From Chloroflexota bacterium (GTDB taxonomy: Bacteria > Chloroflexota > Dehalococcoidia > SZUA-161), in the NCBI GenBank assembly GCA_030668425.1, contig DAOUTY010000111.1, positions 1-6,057 of the forward strand: DNA of 6,057 bases. Direction: 5' to 3'. Numbering within the stretch: position 1 is the first letter of the stretch; every line of letters begins with the position of its first letter. Of the stretch, positions 1 through 6,044 are shown piece by piece. The notes beneath the pieces are model-generated. The model had not been told where the DNA came from. It saw nothing but the letters and a program-made list of their open reading frames with translations, and made no database searches. A program made the position numbers and the translations under genes.

Positions 1-44
1 TCACGCAACTGCCTCTGGCTCTCGTTCAGCATCACTTCAATCAT
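1..44 (-). CDS. N-terminal fragment of probable acyl-CoA dehydrogenase (runs off left edge)
   Basis: Only the start codon and 13 further complete codons lie in the window, and the gene continues beyond position 1. The visible N-terminus reads MIEVMLNESQRQLR, and the next codon begins GA (Asp or Glu). The segment LNESQRQLR followed by an acidic residue resembles the opening helix of acyl-CoA dehydrogenases (typically LTEEQRxLRD), flavoproteins that oxidise acyl-CoA thioesters to enoyl-CoA in the cytoplasm. The start is well supported: a near-consensus Shine-Dalgarno (AGGGGAGG, minus strand, 60-53) sits 8 bases before the ATG at 44-42. A TATAAT box lies about 40 bases further upstream. That a gene starts here is fairly sure. 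The family call rests on about nine residues and is tentative; many helical N-termini could look similar. Confidence 0.55.
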   Translation of the reverse strand, partial: MIEVMLNESQRQLR

Positions 45-52
45 GTCTATTT

Positions 53-60
53 CCTCCCCT
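53..60 (-). promoter_or_regulatory. Strong ribosome binding site for the left-edge gene
   Basis: On the minus strand the sequence AGGGGAGG lies 8 bases upstream of the ATG at 44-42. It is a near-perfect match to the anti-Shine-Dalgarno sequence and is the main evidence that a real gene starts at position 44. Confidence 0.65.
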
Positions 61-84
61 CTTGCTAGCTCCCTTGGTGGACTA

Positions 85-112
85 ATTATAACCATGAGTC
101 TGCAGGACGCAA
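85..112 (-). promoter_or_regulatory. Candidate sigma70-type promoter for the left-edge gene
   Basis: Reading the minus strand, a perfect TATAAT lies at 90-85, with TTGCGT (3 of 6 matches to TTGACA) at 112-107 and a 16-base spacer. The predicted transcript start, near 78, would give a leader of about 35 bases containing the strong ribosome binding site. The -10 box is convincing and the -35 box is weak. Predicted from sequence only. Confidence 0.4.
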
Positions 113-174
113 GGGGTATCCCATTTCAAGCATCCTGTAGCAAGGAGCTCGCTGCCGCACCACATAGCACTTCG

Positions 175-203
175 TTGACAATTGACATGGCTAATGGTAG
201 CAT
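175..203 (+). promoter_or_regulatory. Candidate sigma70-type promoter for the GAF-GGDEF-HD-GYP gene
   Basis: A perfect -35 hexamer TTGACA lies at 175-180. A 17-base spacer separates it from TAGCAT at 198-203, which matches TATAAT at four of six positions. The inferred transcript would start near 210 and carry a leader of about 80 bases before the ATG at 292. A second TTGACA at 182-187 has no acceptable -10 at standard spacing. Together with the minus-strand TATAAT at 85-90, this makes 45-291 a divergent promoter region. Confidence 0.4.
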
Positions 204-291
204 TCTGCTCGTCTCAACATGATTCGAGCGAACACCTGGTTTGCATATCCGATCGTCAAGTGGGATTGCCTCCTGCTTCAAGAGATGAGCG

Positions 292-2025
292 ATGAAAGAC
301 GCTGAGAAAACGAAAAAGCAGCTTATAGACGAACTGGCCGCGATGCGCAAGCAAATAGCTGAATTAGAAACCCCGAAAGCCGCACGTAAGCCAGCGGACA
401 AGCAGACTACACGCTATGCCAGGCAGGTAGATGCGCTTTGTGTCATTGCGCAGACGATAAGCCAGCCGCTGGATTTGGACAAACTGTCAAACACGGCCTT
501 GGATGAAGCAATTGAGGCAATGCAGGTAGATATCGGTGGTATATTCCTGCTGGATATGGAGCGGAAGGCGTTTTTGTTGAAGGCGCAGAGGGGATTCAAT
601 GAGGAGACCCTTGGCCAAGTGTCGACCCTAAACCTGACTGAAGCGGAGTTCCAAAGCGTGCTGCGATGGAAAGACCCAAGCACCCCAGTTTCGGAGATAC
701 TTGACGAGACAACGCTCAACACGATAACGGAGGCGATGCGGAACGACCAAATACAATCGCTCATTACTGCCCCCCTCTCAACAAGGGGTGAGGTGCACGG
801 AATTATGATACTCGGCACCCCTACAGACCATAAGCCTACCCCGGATGACCTCGAGTTGCTCCGGGCTATGGGCAACGTGATAGCGGCAGGCATAGATAAC
901 ATCAAGCTACTCGACAAAACCAGGGAACTATCGTTGACCGATGAGCTAACAGGACTCTACAACCGCCGCTACTTCTTCCGTGTGCTTTACAATGAGATGC
1001 ACCGCGCTCAACGCTACGGCCCTTCGTCCTCTCTGGTAATGCTCAATCTCGACCACTTCAAAGAATACAATGAGATGTTTGGGCACACGGCTGGAGATAG
1101 CGCTCTGAAAGCCCTGGCTCAAACGCTTGAGGAAGACCTAAGGAACACCGATATTGCTTTCCGCTATGGTGACGATGAGTTCGCCCTGATCCTGCCGGCC
1201 ACCAAAGCTGAATCAGCAAGGGAGGTTATAGATCGCATCAGATTGAAATGGGCCGAAGTAAGCAAGGCTCAATACAGCTCCCAGGACATTGTCCTCGGTT
1301 TCAGTGCTGGAATCACTCAATTTCCCAGAGATGCTGAAACAGTAGATGGCTTGGTATTGCTTGCCGAAACTGCAATCCACGAGTCAAGGGGAGCGGGAGG
1401 CAACAAATCAACCCTGGCATCTGAACTGGGGGCAGTTCACACAGACGTCGCGGATACAGCAACGATAGAGCAGGTCTATGCCCTAGCAGCCACCGTAGAT
1501 GCCAGAGACCCGTTCGCCTATGGTCACTGGGAAAGGATCGCCGCCATTTCGGATATGATAGGGAAAGCTATTAAGCTGTCACAGGATGAACTGGCCAACC
1601 TGCACGCTGCCGCGCTCCTGCATGATATCGGCAAGGTGGGCATTCCTGACTCAATCGTAACCAAACCTGACAAGCCAACGGAGCATGAATGGGAGATCAT
1701 AAGGCGACACTCGGCTGAAGGGGCAGGGCTAGTCGGCAATGTCAAAGGACTCTCAGAGCTGGCACCCATCATTCGACACCACCACGAGTCATACGACGGC
1801 TCGGGGTACCCGGATGGACTAAAAAGTGAAGATATACCTCTTGCCGCTAGAATCATAAGCATAGCTGACGCCTATGACACAATGACCACGCAACGACCCT
1901 ATAGAGACGTCATCTCTCATGAAGAAGCGTGCGAGGAACTGAGAAGGTGTGCCGGTAGCCAGTTTGACCCTGAGCTCGTGGAGGTATTCGTACAAGCCAT
2001 GGAAGCCGGTACAAGCTCGGGCTAG
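292..2025 (+). CDS. GAF-GGDEF-HD-GYP cyclic-di-GMP signalling protein, probable phosphodiesterase
   Basis: This is a 577-residue cytoplasmic signalling protein with no evident signal peptide or membrane segment. Residues 1-35 look like a short charged coiled coil. Residues about 45-205 fit a GAF sensor domain, and about 212-373 a GGDEF domain (LTDELTGLYNRRYF at its start). The signature reads YGDDEF (292-297) instead of GGDEF, and the first metal-ligand Asp is replaced by Asn252 (LNLDHFK), so cyclase activity is doubtful. Residues about 390-570 form an HD-GYP domain with its expected ligands: His412, His444-Asp445 (LLHDIGK), His473, the HH pair in RHHHESYDGSGYP (495-507) with an intact GYP at 505-507, and Asp527. 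HD-GYP domains hydrolyse c-di-GMP at a di- or tri-metal centre, so net degradation is predicted, perhaps gated by a ligand on GAF. The ATG at 292 is the first possible start because an in-frame TGA ends at 288. The ribosome binding site is weak. Confidence 0.93.
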   Translation: MKDAEKTKKQLIDELAAMRKQIAELETPKAARKPADKQTTRYARQVDALCVIAQTISQPLDLDKLSNTALDEAIEAMQVDIGGIFLLDMERKAFLLKAQRGFNEETLGQVSTLNLTEAEFQSVLRWKDPSTPVSEILDETTLNTITEAMRNDQIQSLITAPLSTRGEVHGIMILGTPTDHKPTPDDLELLRAMGNVIAAGIDNIKLLDKTRELSLTDELTGLYNRRYFFRVLYNEMHRAQRYGPSSSLVMLNLDHFKEYNEMFGHTAGDSALKALAQTLEEDLRNTDIAFRYGDDEFALILPATKAESAREVIDRIRLKWAEVSKAQYSSQDIVLGFSAGITQFPRDAETVDGLVLLAETAIHESRGAGGNKSTLASELGAVHTDVADTATIEQVYALAATVDARDPFAYGHWERIAAISDMIGKAIKLSQDELANLHAAALLHDIGKVGIPDSIVTKPDKPTEHEWEIIRRHSAEGAGLVGNVKGLSELAPIIRHHHESYDGSGYPDGLKSEDIPLAARIISIADAYDTMTTQRPYRDVISHEEACEELRRCAGSQFDPELVEVFVQAMEAGTSSG

Positions 2026-2101
2026 ACAACACCTATCAGCTCCATTCACCTCAACACCTGTTCTACACGCCAGCAACTCTAACTTTAGAAGTGGTGCATA
2101 A

Positions 2102-2263
2102 ATTGGGGGTAGGCCAGGCGGAGCCCCTCTGGACGAGACCCTGGCAAGGTCCTACGGAGCCGATGGTTACGCCGAAACGGCTGTGACCATTCTAGAGGAA
2201 ACAGAGGCAGCTATCAGAAGGGTCATTGAAGGAAAACCATGGCTATCTTCGAAACAGAGTTGA
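2102..2263 (+). pseudogene. 3' remnant of a corrinoid (B12-binding) protein gene
   Basis: An open frame after a TAA at 2099-2101 has no ATG start. It encodes about 46 residues that look like the end of a cobalamin-binding domain, then runs out of frame through the start of the next gene to a TGA at 2261-2263. The readable part contains GGAPLDETLARSYGADGYAE (2117-2176). In MtaC/MtbC/MtgC-type and MetH-type corrinoid proteins the last strand and helix carry a GGAP element, then A..(I/Y)GADGYA and a terminal amphipathic helix, as here (ending AAIRRVIEGK). The rest of the protein, including the DxHxxG cobalt-ligand motif, is absent: upstream bases 2026-2101 show no continuation. The remnant overlaps the following gene by 25 bases, as expected of a former operon partner. 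I infer a truncated gene. Against this, the match is short and was made by eye. Confidence 0.5.
2229..2233 (+). promoter_or_regulatory. Ribosome binding site for the MetH-activation-like gene
   Basis: AAGGA lies 5 bases before the ATG at 2239. It sits inside the C-terminal coding part of the corrinoid-protein remnant, which supports an ancestral overlapping two-gene operon and fixes the start of the downstream gene. Confidence 0.55.
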
Positions 2264-2955
2264 ACAGAGGCCTCATAGAAGGACTGACAAGCAAGACGCT
2301 CCATAAGTTGGGCTATGATGCGAGCGAAACCCTGGACCCGAAAATCGCTGAAGTTTTGGATGGGGCCCTGCTCGTAGCCAGGAAGGTCGCCAAACCTAGA
2401 GGCATCTACCGTACCTTCCCTGTGCTTGGAACGAGCAGGTACGGTGTTAAGACAGAGGCAGGCATCATCCGCAGTGCAATGTTTACCCGCCTGGCAAATA
2501 TGTGCAGGGGGGATCGTTCAATCGTATTTATGATCACCACAATTGGGGAGGAACTGGAGATAACCGGCAGGTCCAGCGAATCACTCTTCCACCAGTTGGT
2601 ATTCGATACCCTAGGGTCTGAATTGACTGAAATGGTGGCGGATATGTTGGAGACGGATTGGAGAGCGCAGTTGAGCAGTCTAGGCCTGCAATGCAGCTCG
2701 AGGTTCAGCCCTGGATACTGCGACTGGGCACTGGATGCACAGGACGTGATATTTAAAGCTCTTGACGCGGGGCTGATAGACGTTCACCTGACTCCACAGT
2801 TTGTAATAGTACCAAGCAAGTCCATCTCAGCTATTGCGGTAGCCGCAGAAGAGGTCCCGATTTCATCCCCCTGCGTCTTCTGTGCCAAGGAAGACTGTTC
2901 CTGGCGGAGATTGCCAGAGGACAAAACGCTGATGGATCGCATAAAGGCAGCATAA
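2239..2955 (+). CDS. Stand-alone protein like the B12-dependent methionine synthase activation domain
   Basis: This 238-residue soluble protein resembles the C-terminal activation (AdoMet-binding) domain of cobalamin-dependent methionine synthase MetH. That domain reductively methylates an inactivated cob(II)alamin using AdoMet. The key segment RFSPGYCDW (155-163) matches the RxxPGY motif that binds AdoMet in MetH. It is followed, as in the family, by a helix (ALDAQDVIFKAL), an LTPQF strand, and VPSKSISAI (191-199). The C-terminus carries Cys212, Cys215 and Cys220 followed by Arg-Arg (223-224), a spacing that in stand-alone homologues could bind metal or an Fe-S cluster. No methyltransferase, folate-binding or cobalamin-binding domain is present, so it must act on a separate corrinoid protein. 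The remnant of such a protein overlaps its 5' end. The AOR-family gene follows 118 bases downstream on the same strand. The target corrinoid protein is unknown. Confidence 0.85.
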   Translation: MAIFETELNRGLIEGLTSKTLHKLGYDASETLDPKIAEVLDGALLVARKVAKPRGIYRTFPVLGTSRYGVKTEAGIIRSAMFTRLANMCRGDRSIVFMITTIGEELEITGRSSESLFHQLVFDTLGSELTEMVADMLETDWRAQLSSLGLQCSSRFSPGYCDWALDAQDVIFKALDAGLIDVHLTPQFVIVPSKSISAIAVAAEEVPISSPCVFCAKEDCSWRRLPEDKTLMDRIKAA

Positions 2956-3027
2956 CGCATGGTAGACCTTACCGGCCAGACGTAAAGCTGAGGGCAACTT
3001 GCTTTCCGCATACCAGGGCTTAGGCCC

Positions 3028-3052
3028 CGTGGAGCACGCCTCGGATTCCACG
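3028..3052 (+). other. Small inverted repeat in the leader of the AOR-family gene
   Basis: CGTGGA (3028-3033) and TCCACG (3047-3052) can pair as a 6-bp stem around a 13-base loop. The repeat ends 10 bases before the GGGGAG ribosome binding site at 3063-3068. A shorter GGGC/GCCC stem lies just upstream, around 3016-3027. It could shape translation of the oxidoreductase gene, or it could be chance. No T-run follows, so it is not a terminator. Confidence 0.25.
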
Positions 3053-3062
3053 AAAAGAGAAT

Positions 3063-3068
3063 GGGGAG
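3063..3068 (+). promoter_or_regulatory. Ribosome binding site deciding the AOR start
   Basis: GGGGAG lies 5 bases before the ATG at 3074. This favours that start over the in-frame TTG at 2999, which would add 25 residues with no resemblance to the family. Confidence 0.6.
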
Positions 3069-3073
3069 CTGAA

Positions 3074-4993
3074 ATGACAGGACAATATGGATATGCCGGA
3101 AAGATACTGAGGGTAGATCTCTCCTCAGGTAATGTGACCGATATACCGACGGCGGATTACGCGGGCCGCTTCCTCGGGGGGAGAGGCATAGCCGCAAAGA
3201 TATACTGGGACGAGGTATCACCACAAATCGATGCCCTTGACTCAGAAAACAGGCTTATATTTATGACCGGTCCTGTTTGCGGCGTGCCCGGCTTCGCCAG
3301 CCGGTTTCAGGTTTGCGGAAAATCCGCCTCTACCAACCGGTTTTCCTACTCTAATCTGGGCGGTTCCTGGGGTGCCTATCTCAAATTCGCTGGCTATGAT
3401 GGGTTGGTTGTTCAGGGAAAAGCTGGTAGGCCTGTGTACCTCTGGATCGATGGCGACAGAGTAGAACTCAGAGACGCAGCTCATTTGAGTGGCAAAAGCG
3501 CGTTCCACCGTGAGAAAGAAATACAAAAGGAACTGGGAAAGTCCGTCCGAGTGCTTACAATAGGTCCAGCGGGCGACAACATGGTTAATTTTGCTACTTT
3601 TCTAGCGTCTGAAAATTCGGTTGGCGCAGGCGGGCTGGCAGGTGTAATGGGCTCAAAGAATTTGAAAGCCATCGCGGTAAGAGGGAACAAAAAGGTTGAG
3701 ATAGCTGACAGGGATAGGGTGTCGAAGCTCAGGGCCAGGATACGCGAGTTGAGCCCCGCCTTTACCGAATCAATGCCTGCGACAGGGTTGCTTACGCCTG
3801 CGGACAGGCTGAAGAAGAGCTTTTGCCATGGCTGCCTCACTGGATGCGTACGGGCGACCTACAAGAATCCGGATGGCGATGAGAGGAAATTCATGTGCCA
3901 GGCGGCTCTCTTTTATGAGACCCGGGCCCAGCGCTACTACGGGAAGGATACCGATACCGCTTTCAAAGCCACTGAGGTTTGTGATGACTACGGGATCGAT
4001 ACCCGTGCCATGGAAACCATGATCATGTGGCTGAGCAGATGTCACAAGGCGGGTATTTTGACAGAGGAGCGTACCGGGATACCACTTTCCCAGATTGGAA
4101 GCTATGAGTTCATCGAGACACTGGTGAGGAAGATATCCCGCCGTGAGGGCTTCGGCGGTACACTTGCCGCGGGCACCCATAAGGCTGCGCAGAGCCTGGG
4201 CAGCGAGGCTCAGAGCCTGATCAAGGATTATATGACCAAGGCCGGCGACAACGAGATCTATGGTGCCAGGATGTACATCACTACAGGCATATTCTACGCC
4301 ATAGAGCCGAGATTACCCATTCAGCAGCTTCACGAGGTCAGTATCCCTGTTATACAGTGGGCCGCCCGGGCTATGGGAATGAAGGAAATCCCTGTAACCT
4401 CTGAGGTCATGAGGGAAATGGCCAGGCGATTCTACGGCAGCGAGATAGCGGCTGATTACTCCACGTATGATGGAAAAGCGGCGGCGGCGGCCATGATCCA
4501 AGACCGTGAGTACGCCAAGGAGTGCCTTATCCTGTGCGACCTTACCTGGCCCATATACTTCACTGCGGACCCTCGGGACCCGGTCGGTGACCCTGCCCTC
4601 GACAGCCAGATTTGCTCTGCCGTTACAGGTAGAGTAACAGACGAGGCAGAGCTATACCGAATCGGGGAGAGGGTTCTCAATCTGCAGAGGGCGATCCTTG
4701 CCAGAGAAGGCCACAAGGGAAGGGAACATGATTACATAGACGAATACAACTTCACCACTCCACTAAAGGAAGCCTTCGCCAATCCTGATTGCATAGTCCC
4801 GGGTAAAAACGGCGAAGTCCTCTCCAGAAAGGGAATGGTAGTTGACCGCGAGGAATTCGAGAAGATGAAGGACGAGTTCTACGGCATCCGGGGCTGGGAT
4901 GTGACGTCCGGCCTCCAGACCAGAGCCAAACTGGAGGAGCTAAGCCTGGACGACGTTGCCCGCGTACTCCAAAACGAAGGACTTCTCAGGTAA
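3074..4993 (+). CDS. Aldehyde:ferredoxin oxidoreductase family tungsten/molybdenum enzyme
   Basis: This is a 639-residue cytoplasmic oxidoreductase, full length for the AOR family (about 600-650). These enzymes hold a bis-pterin tungsten or molybdenum centre and one [4Fe-4S] cluster. The N-terminus GYAGKILRVDLSSG is typical, followed by YLKFAGYDG (102-110) and IGPAGDNMVNFA (163-174). VMGSKNLKAIAVRG (191-204) is the pterin-binding core. Cys251, Cys254 and Cys258 (CHGCLTGC) plus Cys488 (LILCDL) match the cluster ligands Cys288/291/295/494 of Pyrococcus furiosus AOR. The region aligned with that enzyme's catalytic Glu313 lacks an obvious Glu and instead reads KFMCQAALFYE (272-282), so an aldehyde substrate should not be assumed. 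Class-II BamB-type benzoyl-CoA reductase subunits also diverge here. I chose the ATG at 3074 because GGGGAG lies 5 bases upstream and the family N-terminus begins there. The frame stays open back to a TTG at 2999. Electron partner and substrate are unknown. Confidence 0.9.
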   Translation: MTGQYGYAGKILRVDLSSGNVTDIPTADYAGRFLGGRGIAAKIYWDEVSPQIDALDSENRLIFMTGPVCGVPGFASRFQVCGKSASTNRFSYSNLGGSWGAYLKFAGYDGLVVQGKAGRPVYLWIDGDRVELRDAAHLSGKSAFHREKEIQKELGKSVRVLTIGPAGDNMVNFATFLASENSVGAGGLAGVMGSKNLKAIAVRGNKKVEIADRDRVSKLRARIRELSPAFTESMPATGLLTPADRLKKSFCHGCLTGCVRATYKNPDGDERKFMCQAALFYETRAQRYYGKDTDTAFKATEVCDDYGIDTRAMETMIMWLSRCHKAGILTEERTGIPLSQIGSYEFIETLVRKISRREGFGGTLAAGTHKAAQSLGSEAQSLIKDYMTKAGDNEIYGARMYITTGIFYAIEPRLPIQQLHEVSIPVIQWAARAMGMKEIPVTSEVMREMARRFYGSEIAADYSTYDGKAAAAAMIQDREYAKECLILCDLTWPIYFTADPRDPVGDPALDSQICSAVTGRVTDEAELYRIGERVLNLQRAILAREGHKGREHDYIDEYNFTTPLKEAFANPDCIVPGKNGEVLSRKGMVVDREEFEKMKDEFYGIRGWDVTSGLQTRAKLEELSLDDVARVLQNEGLLR

Positions 4994-5096
4994 TGATTTA
5001 CTCTTAACGCTCCTTTATATAATGGGCCAGTGATATTCAGTAAGTCACGTAATTTATACGGCGTTACTCTAGGAAGTGCTCGAATCATAATTCTGG

Positions 5097-5861
5097 TCAT
5101 TTAATAGGGGATAATCTGGTGGCGAGCTCAGTCTCATGCTCCTTGAGCCATTTCCTGTGCTCGCGCCATCGAGGACAGTTTTCCGTCACCAGCTTCCAGA
5201 ACCTCTTAGTGTGGTTCATCTCTTTCAGGTGAATAATTTCGTGGATTATCACGTAGTCAATCACAGGCTCCGGTGCCATCATCAGCTTCCAGTTAAAGCT
5301 AAGATTGCCCTTATGGGAGCAGCTACCCCAACGGGTCCTCTGCCCCCGTATGGTAAGCCGCTTATAGGAAAGCCCCAATCGAGCGGTCAGTTCATCTGCC
5401 TTCTTCCTCATTAGTTTCGCGGCCTGTATCCGGTACCACTGCTCCAGCACCACATTCAACCCCCTGCTGGCTGATCCAAGGCTCACAACAAGCCCGTCCC
5501 ACTCCAACTTCAAGCTGTCAGCCCTGCTGCTGTTTTGTCGCACCACCAATTCCAACTCCCGTCCGAGATAGGGAATAGCATCCCCGCTTTTGAGGTTCTC
5601 TCCGGCAGGAAGCAGTTCAGCCTCGCGATACTTCGCGAGCTTGCCCAAGATCCAGCCACAGCTCGCCTCAAGAAGGTCAGGCAGACGTTCAACATCGTAG
5701 GATTTTGGGAGCACCACTGTCAGGCCTGTTCCCCGCTTCACCTCAAGCCGAATATTTTTCGCCCTGGGGCTGCGTTTGATAGTGTAGGAAACGGTCTGGC
5801 CGTCGAGGGCAATCTTACGTTCCCCTACAACGGTCAATCGATGACAGGATTTGCGAAACAC
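5097..5861 (-). CDS. YgjP-like (M48/DUF45) zinc metalloprotein
   Basis: This is a 254-residue predicted soluble zinc-dependent hydrolase of the YgjP/SprT-like group, formerly DUF45. The zinc site reads HEIIHLKEMNHTKRFW (207-222): His207 and His211 of HExxH with Glu208 as the catalytic base, and His217 in the family NH-x3-FW motif as third ligand. Upstream is the family hallmark RTRWGSCSHKGNLSFNWKL (175-193), and the N-terminal part (TIKRSPRAKNIRLEVKRG) is the usual beta-rich segment. The C-terminal RWREHRKWL is also typical. The physiological substrate of these proteins is poorly defined. The gene converges on the AOR gene with about 100 bases between stop codons, so it is transcribed separately. 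The start is a GTG at 5861; an in-frame TAG lies four codons upstream, so little extension is possible. The ribosome binding site is weak (AGG about 12 bases upstream). A TTG at residue 9 is an alternative start, but no ribosome binding site precedes it. Confidence 0.88.
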   Translation of the reverse strand: MFRKSCHRLTVVGERKIALDGQTVSYTIKRSPRAKNIRLEVKRGTGLTVVLPKSYDVERLPDLLEASCGWILGKLAKYREAELLPAGENLKSGDAIPYLGRELELVVRQNSSRADSLKLEWDGLVVSLGSASRGLNVVLEQWYRIQAAKLMRKKADELTARLGLSYKRLTIRGQRTRWGSCSHKGNLSFNWKLMMAPEPVIDYVIIHEIIHLKEMNHTKRFWKLVTENCPRWREHRKWLKEHETELATRLSPIK

Positions 5862-5943
5862 ATCTACAGTCTACCTGCTCAACGCATTCGGTGTCCAATT
5901 TGCCTGCATTGACTTAGTCCTGACCCTTTGATAGGCTAGCGCA

Positions 5944-5975
5944 GGAAGAAGGCGAAACGTGCACCGCCTTCTTCC
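5944..5975. repeat. Perfect 11-bp inverted repeat (hairpin or dimer operator) upstream of the YgjP-like gene
   Basis: GGAAGAAGGCG at 5944-5954 is exactly complementary to CGCCTTCTTCC at 5965-5975, with a 10-base spacer. As RNA it would form a strong 11-bp stem. Neither strand has a T-run after the stem, so a standard intrinsic terminator is unlikely. As DNA, the two half-sites are centred 21 bp apart, two helical turns, which suits a dimeric regulator. It lies 83 bases upstream of the GTG at 5861 and about 70 bases before the possible plus-strand gene at 6045. Confidence 0.6.
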
Positions 5976-6044
5976 AGACTCGCCACAGGACCATGCGGTC
6001 AGCAGTTCAAATCAGGAAAGCCCCGGAGAAAGGACGTAAATAAC

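Noticed and set aside
182..187. Second TTGACA overlapping the first promoter's spacer
   Set aside because: No hexamer resembling TATAAT occurs 16-18 bases downstream; the window there reads CTGCTC.
94..222. Plus-strand ATG frame of 42 codons in the divergent intergenic region
   Set aside because: It has no well-placed ribosome binding site and no recognisable family features. It overlaps both predicted promoters and its composition is unremarkable.
414..917. Long minus-strand open frame opposite the GAF domain
   Set aside because: It is antisense to an unmistakable protein domain, and its translation is Ser/Ile-rich low-complexity text with no family motif.
2999..3073. N-terminal extension of the AOR protein from a TTG start
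   Set aside because: The extra 25 residues do not resemble the family N-terminus. The ATG at 3074 has a good ribosome binding site and begins exactly where AOR similarity begins.
3481..4180. Overlapping minus-strand open frames opposite the AOR gene
   Set aside because: They lie fully inside a conserved enzyme gene, lack ribosome binding sites and show no domain features. They are shadows of its codon usage.
4994..5096. Possible bidirectional terminator between the convergent genes
   Set aside because: Only 4-bp inverted repeats (GTGA/TCAC near 5030-5050, GTAA/TTAC near 5050-5067) are present, with no T-run. I see no convincing terminator in this AT-rich gap. The TATAAT near 5017 has no -35 partner.
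5997..6030. tRNA T-loop-like sequence GTTCAAATC near 6005
   Set aside because: The flanking bases do not pair into a T-stem, and no acceptor, D-arm or anticodon arm can be found around it on either strand.
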